From NCBI GenBank assembly GCA_021234155.1, contig JAJEKV010000063.1, positions 7,956,095 to 8,020,094 of the forward strand: a stretch of 64,000 nucleotides of DNA, in the 5' to 3' direction. The translations under genes and the position numbers were made by a program. The notes under the pieces were generated by a model that saw nothing but the letters and a program-made list of their open reading frames with translations, made no database searches and had not been told where the DNA came from. Each line of letters opens with the position of its first letter. Position 1 is the stretch's first letter. This DNA comes from Isoetes taiwanensis (lineage: Eukaryota; Streptophyta; Lycopodiopsida; Isoetales; Isoetaceae). Positions 1 to 12,345 of this stretch are shown piece by piece.

Positions 1-42
1 AATTCTGAGAAAGTTTTCTAGTAAAACCATGGAATTTTTATA

Positions 43-3000
43 AAGTCGCATTTTAATTAAAGTGGGTGAGATCCCACATTTGGGTCTCATGCCGAAATGG
101 AACTCATGTAAAAAAAATAAAGTTGCCATTGAATCATTATTAGATTTTTTCTTGATAAAATAAGAATAATATTTGGCTTACGACAATCCAGAAAATGAAG
201 GGGATGGTGGAGAAAGAAGGAAGGAAGGAAGGAAGCATATTTTAAGGCCCATGGAGTCCAACTAGACTATGAGACGAGCGGTTATAGACATCAATATATC
301 TGACAGTATCCAAACACAAAAAGAAACCATAAAAGCCATCGACGAATGTCTACTACTGGGACTAAAACCCCTATGTGGGAGGAAAATATGGTAAGCGTTC
401 AAATTCCTATATGGGCGCTCAAATTCCCCGCGTTGTATGGGACTCCTCTAACGGTGGAGACTTTTGCGTCGGTAGGATCGCGAGATCCAAACGACATGGG
501 CTTAGTTGATTGAAATTGCTATCTCGTGAGCATCCGAGATGCGGCATGAGCGGCTCCTGATGTGCATATGCCTTTTTGACACTCTAGAGCATGGTGTTCA
601 TCTTCTACTATCCGTGATGTGACAACACCGCATAATCTCTCATTGTCATAAAGAAGGAGATGTGAGGGGAGGGAGGAGGGAAAAAGGCAAAGGAGCATGA
701 TGAGAGGGCAAAAGACAGATGGGGGAGGGGCAGTGGCATGGAAAAAGAGGAGGAGGGGCAAAGGGGAGAGCAAAGAGGCAAAGGGGATAATGGACCATCC
801 AAAGGGGGCAGGTAGGGCAAAAAGAACTGGGATATATGGGTGAGGGGCAAAGGGGGTGGGTTAGGAAAGGGGCAAGGGTGGGCAAGGGCAAAAAGGGGTG
901 GATGGGGAGGGGCAAAAAGGATGAAAAAAGAAGGGAGGAGGAGGGAGGGAGGAGGGGTTCCATGGCTAAACACCTATTCGGAAAAAAAAATAAAAAGATT
1001 TAATTAGACAGCTTAAATAATATAATACAATTAATTAATTAATTAATTAATTATTTACAATAAATAATTAAACAAGAGAGGTGCTTTTTCGCCACGAAGC
1101 GAAAATACCGTAACGATTCTATAAAATACAAAATCAAATGTGTTTTTGAGGAACATGTGACATCTCATGAATTTAATCCTCGCGAATGGCCGAAATCAAC
1201 GCAGAACACAAGATGTCATGAACCAAAGATAGGTTATAGAATGATAAAATCCAGCAAGGCATCTCCAATTGGAAGGAGAAAATCATTGTTAGCAACGCAT
1301 TAGAAGAGTACATGCTTGTAGAAGAAGAACCCAATAAGAGAAACGAATCCTAGGAGCAACAACAACGGCAAAAAGAAAATGGATAACAATGCACGAGAAT
1401 CAGAGTTTCATCGGCTAAGGTATTCTTGCTATTATGCATCCGTGACTTTGAGGACATGGCGCTTTGAGACTAACTTCAACATTTAACCGCTGACTGACTC
1501 ATCAGAAAGCTTTTTGAATTTTCCCAACCGAAGTTCGCTTTAAGAACGACGAACATCTTTCTCCTTCGACGACGAGGAGAACTGGTGCAGTAATCATTTT
1601 CGAGGACGGAAGGGTCGGATACTCAGGGCACCAACCAGGTCGGTTGTCTAATCGTGAGCCGGGGCTGGAGGGGAAGCAGGGCCATCATCATGGGAATGAT
1701 CGGGATTTGAAGGAGGTGGGCGACTGGGAGGACCACAGCCTGTGAGGCCGCCTGCCCACAAAGACTGCATCGGATCCCCGCCCAACACAACAAACACCAG
1801 ATTTGCCTCGCACTGGATTGTTGTTCTGGTCAGGTTCATCCTCCGATCCTTGTAGCCTGCCCGCGATGAAATGAGAATGACGGGTAATCGCCTCGATGGC
1901 TCGATTCAATTCGCCATCGATCATCCTCGTGCATATCCGGCGCCCAAGGTGATCCGTACGGCTGAAGGTATGGCCGGCCGAGCCTAGCCTAGAAAAATTT
2001 TCAACTCTTCGTCCGCTTGAGCTATGGCTATGTGGTACAAAAAGGATATTCGCTCTTAAAGGTATGTACCAAATTTTAAATTTCAAGCATGTATGGGAAA
2101 AAGGGATTGTACAAAAAAAGCGGGTAAAAAATACGAATGTAAAAATAAAATGCTAATATAGGATTATAATTTGACGCTTTATTTATATGTCCTCAATTTC
2201 TTTTTCTTATGTGTGTGTTACTATTTTCACACGTTCGCATTATGTTTGCCATGGTGCATGCGTTTTCTAGGCATATATTTCTTATTCTAAAGGTAAAAAT
2301 TTAACTTTCAAGGATCATGATATACTTTACACTTTTGTTTAATCCATTTTGAAGGTTTAAGACACAAAATGGAGACAAGTACTTTGATGCACATGATCAT
2401 CCTCCAGAAGTTCCCAACACAATGTAAGGTTTACATATTAATAGATTTAATGCATAGGTTTAATAAGGCTCATAGGTTTAATGCACAGTGTTTACATTGG
2501 TTTAATCATTTCAATGTGCTTTCATAGGTTTATTACATAGATTTACATATTTTAATGTATAGCTTTATAGGTTTAATGCATAGGTTTGGTACCTCGCAAA
2601 AATAATCTATGGTTCAAACTGCTTTTTCTTTTACCGCCAACGTTTTTTCGGGAACGAGAAAGGCCCTCGTGACTTGTGTTTTTCACTGAAAGTTGCTTTT
2701 CTCGACCAAAGAGCGAGAAAGGTTTTAGAGGGTCTTGGAGGGTAAGGTCCTCAAAACTTTTTTTTTAAAAAGGTCTTTTTTTTTTTTTTTTTTTGGCTCT
2801 AAGTTACATTATCTTGACTTTGTGAGTCGAAGGCCTTTCAGAGGTTTTGAGGGCCCTCCTTTCTCGACCGGCGAGTCGGTGAAAGGCTTTCGCATCCCGC
2901 TTTTAAAAATGGCCCTTAGAACTCTAGAGCATCAATTGCATTAACTTGATTTTGCCTTTCCAAAGATGTGATCGCGAACGTAAAGGACATGATCAGAGCC

Positions 3001-3481
3001 ATGGAAAGACCTGCTCATTAAAGAAAGAGGATGAGAAGAGGTTGATGACATGCATTGGTCAAGCCAAAGACGCTTCCAGATTTCTATTTTCTTTCAAGTT
3101 GCTCTGGTGGCTTGGGAACACTGGGACCTTGATTCACACGTTGTTCCCGGTAGGTGGTGATGGTAAGATGATGTAATATTTGTGCCACCACCATTATGGT
3201 CTTCAAATCCATCAGAAAATACAATGTAATGAAATTATTTAAGTATAAAATCAGGGGTAGATTAACACTTTGTTTACAACGAGTGATAGCATTTCCATTA
3301 GTTTAGGTGTGCTCTTTACCTTTCTCGCTAAGAGAAGTAGACCATGTAATTTTCCTTTAACATTTTTCACACATTCTAAAGCAATAAAGGGTTTCAAAAC
3401 TTTTCCTTTCGAGTGTAAAATAACATGGGTTCTCAAAAAGTGGGAAATGGCATGTGACCCACTTTTAATTAAATGTGACTT
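43..3481 (+). mobile_element. TIR DNA element, copy A
   Basis: The left end matches AAGTCGCATTTTAATTAAAG and the right end is its inverse (CTTTTAATTAAATGTGACTT), giving a terminal inverted repeat of about 22 bp. Length and internal order match the copies at 18,441-22,017 and, inverted, 59,867-63,434. No intact transposase is visible. The interior holds a LINE 3' fragment (about 216-660), a purine-rich tract, an ATTA microsatellite (1,030-1,060) and degraded palindromes near 2,640-2,890. I cannot assign a superfamily. Confidence 0.8.
216..660 (-). mobile_element. LINE 3' fragment nested in TIR element, copy A
   Basis: Read on the minus strand, this encodes a degraded piece of the cysteine/histidine-rich C-terminal domain of a LINE ORF2 (residues IVEDEHHALE are visible near 570-600). 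It ends in a (TTCC)n tail at about 216-236. The intact homologue of that domain is in the LINE at 41,367-41,744 (CHQGAIEDECHALQICP). Confidence 0.65.
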
Positions 3482-3539
3482 CATATTTTCGATCAAGACT
3501 AGTTTTTGCTCGATGCTTCGCTAGCTTAAATTACGAGGA

Positions 3540-3790
3540 AATTTGCCTTTTCAGACAAGATTTGTCGCCACAGTGATAATATCACCGCCTTAGATGGTTT
3601 GTCATAAATCGAATCGCTTTGCAACAAACACCGCACTGCTTTTACTTTGGCTACCAAGTTGGCCATGGCGGAGGTTAACTAACTTCAGCCGGGTCAAAAG
3701 CAACAAGCTCGACCATGATGAACCGCGCACAGGACTTTTAGAGGACTAATTCAAAACATAAATGTCGATCATGGGAGCAGTAATTTGCAA
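3540..3790 (-). pseudogene. Unknown coding relic, copy A
   Basis: This is the more degraded counterpart of the minus-strand relic at 22,075-22,345. It lies immediately outside the right end of the TIR element, as in copy B. No family is recognised. Confidence 0.45.
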
Positions 3791-4869
3791 GAGACTAATC
3801 AAGAACATCCCTGCAAAACACTAGTTAGCAAACCAAGAAGAAACCAACGTATCAAGCCATACACTATTTGTTCCGGAAATGGCGTAACCCAATGGTGCAA
3901 GGATGATTTAAAGGTGGCCAAAATACAATGTCAACTCGTTACACACATATGGCGAGGAAAAAGCTCATTACATGTATTAAAAATACTACCATAGCCACGC
4001 CTCAAGGAAAGTTGGTTAATATTCTTGCTTAATGTCCAATGGATGGCTTCTATGTGGCAAACCATTCTATCCAAGAATGACAAATGGCTTTGTCATTCTT
4101 AGGTGACTTGTTGTAACCAATTAAGTTAAAACTAAAAATTTTAGTTGATTTTAGTTTGAGAGTTCTGGATCGGTTACACATGATCTATTGTCTCGATTTT
4201 TGCATCTATTTATAACAATTATTACATCACTTTCGACAGCTTACATTGTTCAAACAGATGTCCAATTGCATTATATTCACATTCAAAAATTCCATCGTTT
4301 TGTACACTATCCGCTACATGCCATTAAGAAAATTCCTCATTTGTATTCCAGGTTTTTACATGTACCGCAGATGCAAGATAAATATAAATTAGATAGAACA
4401 TATCATTTTGATGAAACGAATGCAAATATCAAAAATCAAATAATACCATATCAAATTGGAAATTGAAAGTAAAAGAACAATTGTTGTAGACAGTTTTGCT
4501 ATGTTTTTCCTCCTCTATGCAAATCTTCTAGAAAAACATTATCATCATCAGTCGATTATTTCATTTATCAAAATTATTGTCACGATCACTAATTGCAAGA
4601 ATATAAAATGGTACTTTTGTTAATTTTGCAAGTAAACAAAGTAATTGCTAATTGCTAATCACAAGAAGATAAAAAGACTACCTATTTTTGAAGAGACCAT
4701 TACCATCGCTAACAGCTTGGATTCATGACTTACATTTTGAAGAGCATTACTAATGCCAATGTTTGGACCAACATCGCTATGATTAGCTTAATGAATTTTG
4801 CAATCAAGGAAAACGATAAATTAGTAATTGTACATACACGTAAATAATATATATGAAAAAAAATTACCT

Positions 4870-5704
4870 ATTTTAACAATATCAGTCAGCCAGAAGCATC
4901 AACAATGCTTGACCATCACTCAATACCTGGTCGGATTAATGGCGTGATTTTGCACCAGATAATGCATTTTCATAGCAGAATGTACCTTCGGTTATAACAA
5001 ACATGGCAGCAACAACTCGCATCCCCACTTTGGTCATACCTTTTGTATGCATCTATGCTCTTATGCCCCGTTATTTTCATCCCAACATCTTCGAACACCG
5101 CAAAGCCTACAACCAAGTAATGGATGAGCCCGACAAGACTTATTATCGTGAATCACTTTAATCCAGCATTTATAGCCATTTGTTTCAGCTTCATTTCGCA
5201 TTGTCCCTTCAAAAGAATGATTTGTACTATACCACACATGAGATATGTGCCCGTTAATTGGTTTGTGAAAAGACATACATGCTACCAAACTCATCGACCA
5301 CCTCATAGATCGCTAAATGGCTCAAAAAGGCCTTCCCAAGTAGAAAGCACATCATTTTCCTTGCATTTCACAAGAGCCTCTAAAATCCTCCTTTGTAGTG
5401 ATTTCTTATCGACATGATCTTGAGAAAATGCAAGATGCTTACAAAAACATCGTCTCAAACCAAAACATGATTATAAAAGTAACCTGCTTAACTTTTCCAC
5501 CTGTACAGAAATCTAGTCATGCAATGGCCAAAGCTTTGTGCAAACCCATAAGTATTATTAATGCGATCAATGCACCATGAGCTAAAAATTTTGCCTATCT
5601 GGCGCACTAAGATCCTAGATTTCTTCGTTGATTACCTTCGACCCTTACGGATCTCTTCATTGCTACTTCTAAGATTGATTAGACGGCTAGCAGAAAATGG
5701 ATGG
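4870..5704 (-). pseudogene. Crypton-like tyrosine recombinase, C-terminal half, copy A
   Basis: This is the decayed counterpart of 23,217-24,232. On the minus strand it still encodes pieces such as ISHVWYSTNHSFEGTMR and NKSCRA from the recombinase catalytic domain, interrupted by frameshifts. It is truncated by the LTR that begins at 5,705, exactly as in copy B. Confidence 0.75.
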
Positions 5705-7197
5705 TGATGCACTGTGAATATACTCTATATTCCTCGATTCGTCACCGCCAAGTCCACGATGTAGCTCCTGTATGCCTTAGAAAGCGGTGCGCCACTCCGG
5801 AGTGGCGTTTAACTTAGATAACCTTAGGATAAGCCCATTTCACATGGCCTTATCCCTATTGGGCAACCCCACACGGCCTCATCCATATTGGCTCTAACTC
5901 AACTCAGACCTTTCCTGACCTAGCACGAACTCTCATCCCGTGCCCAAACTTGGTTTTGCTTTACATCGCTGTAGTCTACTGGAGCAAGCCCCCTCGAAGG
6001 TGTATATGATCGTGAGGGAGCCAAATTGCCCGTCCACGCTGGCGAGCATGGAGACGGGATGGGAGGAGCACCTCGGAGGAGGGAGTTGAGTAGGGTTCAT
6101 GTTAGTTCATCTGGAAGTTAGCACTCAGGGATGGGTTAGTATTTCGTGTAGAAACCACCTAGAACCTTTGTTGAAATCTTGGACCTAATAAGGAACCCTA
6201 ACCGTAAGCTAGACGGTATGATTAGGTTAAGATGTTCTTATGATTATTCTCATGATGTGATGATTATATGATGATGGTTGATCATGTTTGCTCCTCTTTG
6301 TATTTGGAAGGGGGGTAGAGACCCAGAGCCATATGTAGTATGCTCCCAGATTGGATCCCTAGTTCCTAGCTAGCTGCGCCTGCATAGAACCCACCTGCCA
6401 TGGAAGTGATGTGACCTCAAGACTACACAACGGGGCTGTGAGGCAAGATGGAGGGTGGATCCCCGCCGAGTGGGGCCGGGATCCCGGGGAGTGGCCAGGG
6501 CTTATGGCCCGTAATACTAGTGGTCGAAAGCATGGTCCCACACCGTGGGCAATGGTGTCGCCCGCCTCAAGAGCTGTCACTGGCTCTTGTTTTGGGGTTC
6601 GCCGCACGAATCGCGTGTCGCCACGATTCTACGCCCGAGCCTAGACCCCGGAAGGAGATGCAACCCCTTCCTACCCTCGCCTGGACCAGTGAGATGCAAC
6701 TGGAGTAGTCCCTGGCTGGGTGGCTACAGATCTGTGATCCCAAGGTTAGAGTCATGCCACAGCCTGATTCAGCCCATCCGCAGCATGCATGTGGGAGGGC
6801 GATGGAGTGGTCAACCCACATTGTTCAATGCCACCGCCATCGGCCATGACTCGGCCTCGCTCTATCTTGAGGCTTAGCTTCTGGGCCGCCCTCCCATGAG
6901 TCGAGCCTCGGTAGGAGCTATCGTATGTTTTTACGCTTATGATTATCATCTATTGGTATATGTGTGATGGACTAACCCTTCGAGTAGTATTTATATGTTT
7001 GTGCCAGCCTTGACATGCTTGGTCGCTCACCGACCTTGTATCTATAGAAGTTGGCGCCAGCAAGACACCTTTCTGTCCCTCCCGAATTAGATCACCTCGA
7101 GTCAGAGGGGTGATAGACGAGGGGCCTGTCGCGGTTGTTGCGAGCGGACGGGGATTGCCTGCACGTTCGACTGTGATATTTATGAGGCTGCGTCACA
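5705..7197 (+). mobile_element. 5' LTR of the H3-carrying chromovirus, copy A
   Basis: Collinear with the LTRs at 24,233-25,978 and 34,274-35,916. The left flank is again GATGG and the right end is CGTCACA. It is followed by a mutated primer site (TGGTATCGAGAG, 7,199-7,210) that differs from the intact site at 25,980-25,991. Internal segments are lost compared with the other two LTRs. Confidence 0.85.
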
Positions 7198-7786
7198 ATG
7201 GTATCGAGAGTTTATGTTCTTGGTCGACCAGAACTAGCAGCGAATTAGTTAAACCAAGGAAGTCTAGTCTAACAAACAAAGAGGGGTGTGAATAAAATTT
7301 CCACCATCGAACCGACAATAGGAGGCTTTTTTCCTAGGTAGTGGGTTCGAAATTAGGATAATGTTAGGCAGAAAGAGTCGAATGAGTCAAATTCACCTTT
7401 TCAGTAAATTTGAGGAAAATTATGCATCTAGACTAAATTTCGTACCAAAATGGGTCAAAGAATTATGCCAATCAGGACTCCGATTGAAAAATGGCTTAAA
7501 TCCATAATTAATGCTTTAAACTATTAGGAAATTCCAAGCTAAAATTATAATGCAATTTAAGTATATATATTAGAAATTAAATAGACATTAATAATAAGGG
7601 TACTATATGGTGTAATTAATAAGGGGGCCATTAAGTACAGGGCCTATTAATGGTGGGGAATATTCCGGACCCTCCTTTTTAAATATCCCCGACACTTCCC
7701 ATTTTCCCTCTCCAACCTTTTCCTCCACCATCTCTCTCTCTCTTGCTCAAATTTCTTTACGCCATCCATTTCTACACCGCGTAAGT

Positions 7787-8550
7787 ATGGCTCAACCAAG
7801 GCATAAATGAGGGCTGGGGAGAGGCCCACGCTCGATGAGCAGGAGCAGTTAGGCCCAAGACACCAAGCAACCGAACACCTCGACCCAGTCGGGAAGGGCG
7901 CTTCCCGCCACAGCTAGCCGACGAAACTCCATCGGCCCTAAGAGGAGGCAGACCCAACAGTTAGCCAGCAGCCAGCCTTCGCCACGGGCACCCAGAGAAC
8001 CTGACGAGTCCCGCTTTGACTTTGGCCCCTGGACACCGAGGTAGTTGAGCAGGAAGAATGCAAGACCAAACTCTGGGAGGCAAGACCAAAGAAGCAAAGG
8101 CGGCGGAGAAGGTTTGAGCGCCCAGGACGTGACGAAGAAGAGAGGAGAGGGATTGCTGAGAGGAGAGGCTGACTGAAGAAACCTAATCGCCTGTGATTGA
8201 GGTGAGCCCGACGGAAGAAGCAGGGAAGCGGGGAAAGAAGGGGAGCACTAAGAGAATGAGGACGACGCTGGGGTCAGTTTGGGAAACCCCAACCTGGCTG
8301 CAAGACCCACCACCCCGAGGCCCAGACAGGCTATCAGCTGCAGGCCCAGCCACCGCCCGCCTGGGAGACGGGAGGAGCTCCCCACCTCAAAAGCCGCATC
8401 AGAATACCTTCATTGTTGGGATTGCGTGATAATGACCTGCACCAGCCGGCCAGAACTAGCCCGCCACCAGAAGGCGTCCAACACTGGACCAAAATTTTTC
8501 CAGCTGGAGAGGATTAGACACTTTCAACAGTGCACCAACTGCATCATTTA
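7787..8550 (+). pseudogene. H3-like ORF of the retrotransposon, copy A (broken and truncated)
   Basis: The start ATG is retained, but the tail is disrupted within the first codons by a frameshift and stop. Downstream pieces align with the intact frame of copy B. The AACTAGCCC stop context is also present here (near 8,455), so the TAG predates the duplication. The H3 fold is cut off just after IRHFQQCTN, at about 8,545. Confidence 0.8.
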
Positions 8551-11278
8551 TGGTTTAGAGTCTTTGATTGTGTGTTATCTTCCATAAATAACCAAAATTT
8601 ACTCTTAGCAACTATAGAACCGCTTAGTTGTAAGGACTAACCTATGTGGGCAAGGTAGTAACAGCCAAGGCTAGTAGGGACCTAAAGCCATGAGTCTAAC
8701 TTGAAAGACTTCTAATATAAGACGATTTTATGTGATGCATCGAATGGGATGATGTAAGCTCTAAATGTAAACAATTTTGGTAACAAGAGATTAGTACATG
8801 GAGGAGTGGGTGTCGGTTCATGATTCAAAATGGGTGGGAGTCCAAACCATGGCAAGAGTCCTTATTTTTCTTCTTCTTTTGCATGGCAAAATGTAAAGAA
8901 AGACGTTCCAATGTGGGAATACTACGGAAGGAGACTATCATGGAGAATTAATAGAAATTAATGTTGAAATTGTTAGATTTATATGTTTTATGAAACTATT
9001 GTTCCACCATCATATATTGCAAAAACAAATATGAATTCTATATGCCATAAGACAGACCTTGAGGTGGTGTATCCGAAAGTCACTCCCCGTCATAATCGGA
9101 TAAGGCAATTGCATATTTCCTCTCCGGAACTCGCAAAGTCATTTAGTGCAAGACACTTCAAAGTGTATTTGCTTACTTCATATAAGGTTCATACGTGCAC
9201 AAAGTTCGATTACTTAATTAACATAATTCCATGCACGGTTCGATTACTTAATTAACATAATTCCATGTAGCATCAATAGTGGAGCAATCTTTTTCAAAGT
9301 TGAATAAGTAATTAGTGTCGTGACTAAACTTGTATTTGCATTTATGAAGGTGGTTATGACTGGAAGAATCTTTTGGTGCAATACCAATCATTGCTTGGAT
9401 TGATCTTGGGCTATCAGTTGAGACTTCTTTTGCAGCTTGGTCGCACATCCTGGATTTGCCGCATTTTAACATTTTTCGTGGCCTAGAAGCTTTTGTAATT
9501 CATGTTGTATTTCTATGTAGATAATTTCACATTGAATCCATGTAGCATATGAAGATGTGGATAAGATAATGCAAAGCAATACGAATAGCTTTGTAATTCA
9601 TATTGATTTATGTTGATACACAGAAAACAATTTTGCAATTGTCAAAAAATGACTTAGCTTCAATATTTTACTTTTGACAATGTCTTAGGCAGTTGTTGAT
9701 GCCATGCCATGGGTTGTATAGTAACATCCTCCTTTTTAAACTAAAAAGGAGTATCATTGATAGTACAAATATTTCACCTAAGGCAAAATACTACTTGAAT
9801 TTCCCTAATGTTGCGTGAAGAATTGGCAAAAATATAGTGCTAATTGGGTACTCTATTCTCTGCCTCCACCGACTTAAGTACCTATCATTAAGGTGTTATT
9901 CCTTTCCGCTTTGGCACAAGTGTTCGCCCTCACGAGATGCGAACCCATGTCTTAAAAAACGTGATCACACTAGCCTAGACAAATTGCCATTTAGCATAAT
10001 CATCCCAGATTGGTCAATCCTCTACGGTATTATCAACCCAAAAATCTAAGTGAGTTCCTTAGATCCTTGGTATTAAACTATCCCCGCCCAAAATCTTAAA
10101 CATACAAAGTATATGCAATACTAGAAAGCTATTTAAGTACTAAACTCTTAAGATAAGAGGTAAATGGAACAACACTGCCTTATTGAATATAATGAAAGGA
10201 GCTTTTTCATATTAATAATACACATACTTCAACCTCGCTTGAACAAGTTCCGTTGAGACATTTATGATCGCACCTAAGCTTTCTTAAGCGGATCACAACT
10301 AACTCATTTAGTCTATTTTCACGCTCATAAATTTAAATAGCTATCCAAAACCACTACACAACAAAGATCGGGCCCAATAATGTAGCTACTAAGCATATAA
10401 TGCTGATTATTTGTGTTACAATCAATATTTCAAGACAACAAATTTCGATTGTAAAGGTACAATTGATCGTACATGTGCAGTGATAATTTAAAATAGGTAG
10501 TCCTTATAATAAGAGGAAGGATATTCATATACAAGTGTATAAGCATATATCGTTTGTTTAGAATCAAAATCATTGAGGTTTGTAAGTTGCTATGACCTGT
10601 AATAATGCCTCGGACTTTCAAAATCAAGATAAGCCTTCATATATGATGCAAAAATTTGAGCATTTAGCAAAACTATTCAAAGCTTAAGTCTATATGTTCA
10701 CCCTATGCAGAGAGCAAGAAAACTTATGTGTTCATGATACTATAGTAACATTAACACTTTAAAACGTGCCTAACTTAAACTAAGAGAGATTACGCCGTGT
10801 CCCGGATGCGCAGATCCTCCCATATATAGCTTCATGATTTTCCAATATCCGACCTTTAGAGTTGTACAACAAAGCAAAAGCATCACATCGAGAGAGGTGA
10901 AAAACCCGCACTCGGCACAACCAAAGACAGAATTAGCATAAAAATGGTAAATCTATGAGGGCCAAAAAGGTACATTGGTTTTTCCTGTATAGCTTTTCGC
11001 CAATGTAACACTTTTGCCCACTGTACTTCTAAAAAGGATTTACATATAATATAGAATTTAAAAACTCACAATGAGACATAAAACAGAGATATTACTAACA
11101 AATGTTCCTTAGCATGACCATATTAATGGCATAAAGCTTACTTATCGTGTTCATAGAGGAGCTTAACATGATATATTCAGAGTATCACTTACTTCATGTA
11201 TGGCATGTAAAAACTTGAAGTGTCAATAAAAGATATTATAACAAAGGTAACTCTATTAACCTATTTGCTCAAAGATAC
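8551..11278. other. No gene recognised
   Basis: AT-rich sequence with only short open frames. The one clear structure is a tandem duplication of about 32 bp at 9,207-9,267 (unit TTAATTAACATAATTCCATG). No coding homology was recognised. Confidence 0.5.
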
Positions 11279-11523
11279 CTGATAGATATCTGGGTCTGAG
11301 TTATATTTTTCATCCTGTTGCGTATCAGGAACAAAGGATCTATCATTATCAGTCTGACTGTATCCAACGCGTCCATATCCTCCCCCTCTTTTGGGAAATC
11401 TTGGGCCTTGATAATTATTGTAGCCTCTTTTGAATCAGATCCGTTACCCCTTCCAAATTTATCCATGTTTTCAAATTTTTCAATATCAAGGCCTACGTAA
11501 CTCCAGCTCCCTTTCAAGCACAA
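11279..11523 (-). pseudogene. Exon of an Arg/Gly/Tyr-rich protein (one frameshift)
   Basis: On the minus strand the segment encodes RGYNNYQGPRFPKRGGGYGR followed by an acidic/polar stretch ending SDPDIYQ. A splice donor (CAG|GTATCT) follows at 11,279/11,278. The upstream part (MDKFGRGNGSDS) is in a neighbouring frame, so one base appears to be missing near 11,440. RGG/YG-rich segments of this kind are typical of RNA-binding proteins; no folded domain is visible. It may belong with the minus-strand exons at 15.3-15.6 kb, but this is unproven. Confidence 0.45.
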
Positions 11524-11699
11524 TGTCGCTTAGAGTTTTTCCTTTGGCGGGAATGTTTAGAACTATGCACCATCACTTGTGATATTAAAGCCACGGGTGG
11601 AATTTGATCTTTACCCGATCCCTTTTTCTAAAAGCCATGCCGCCACCATACCGCATGTAATTTTAAGCCCGGAGCTAAGCCACAACTGGGCATCTCCAC

Positions 11700-11800
11700 T
11701 AAACAAATAATTCTCCACTAAACAAATAATATGAGTCACAACTATCTCCACTAAACAAATAATATGAGTCACAATAAACAAATAATATGAGTCACAACTG
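11700..11800. repeat. Tandem repeat of a ~24-40 bp unit
   Basis: Three to four imperfect copies of ACAAATAATATGAGTCACAA in direct orientation. Confidence 0.8.
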
Positions 11801-11849
11801 TTGATGCTGCCACTATGATCCCTCCAAACAGAGCTCAAGCATAAACAAG

Positions 11850-12050
11850 AGCCATACATTAGCCGTGATGCTAATGTCGCCGAACCACAAAGCTTCACCA
11901 AAATATAATAAGCACCACAACAACAAGCCACACATTAGCCATATGCTAATGTTGCTCAAAACACAAAGCTTTACCAAAACATAACATGCCCTACAGTGAT
12001 ATGAGCCACACATTAGCCATATGCTAATGCTACCTGAGCTACTATGTCTC
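11850..12050. repeat. Three imperfect ~80 bp tandem units
   Basis: Each unit contains CATTAGCCATATGCTAATG (itself partly palindromic) followed by CACAAAGCTT and ACCAAAAC. There are three direct copies with point differences. Confidence 0.8.
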
Positions 12051-12099
12051 CACAAAGAAACCCGCAAATATGAGGTGGACGATAGGGTGGGTGGGTCTG

Positions 12100-12345
12100 G
12101 GGAGGTTTGTCTATTCTCAAAGCCGAAAGAGATGCGATGAGGTGATGAGGAGAAAGGGAAGAATGGTATAAAAGGGCGCGGAGCACGAGGGTCTCACAAA
12201 ATCCAATAAATTCAAGGTGTGGGTGGGTGGGTGGGTGGGTGAGAAGCGGGGATCAAAGCCGGCTGGGAGATGAAGATGCTACCGATGAAGAAAAAGGAGG
12301 ACAGACTAAAGGGGTATGTAAAAGGCAAGGAAACCTAACCGTCAG
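12100..12345 (+). promoter_or_regulatory. Promoter-like segment with TATA box and GGTG tract
   Basis: A TATAAAA box lies at 12,167-12,173, followed by a GGTG repeat (about 12,217-12,241) that could form a G-quadruplex. No convincing coding frame follows on the + strand, so a target gene cannot be named. Confidence 0.3.

Larger units (their letters stand above)
1..8550 (+). repeat. Segmental duplication, copy A (left edge cut by window)
   Basis: This stretch is collinear with 18,397-27,465 (copy B). Matching landmarks occur in the same order: the TIR element, a purine-rich tract, an ATTA microsatellite, the unknown minus-strand relic, the recombinase C-terminus, the LTR and the start of the H3-like frame. 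Similarity stops near 8,550, inside the first helix of the H3 fold. Copy A is the more decayed copy, with very many 1-3 base indels relative to B. Because both copies carry the LTR at the same site, the retrotransposon inserted before the duplication. The left end may extend beyond the window. Confidence 0.9.

Noticed and set aside
608-973. Long Pro/Leu/Ser-rich open frames on the minus strand (also 19,019-19,404 and 63,036-63,421)
   Set aside because: They come from a purine/pyrimidine-biased tract; all frames are open through composition and the content differs between copies.
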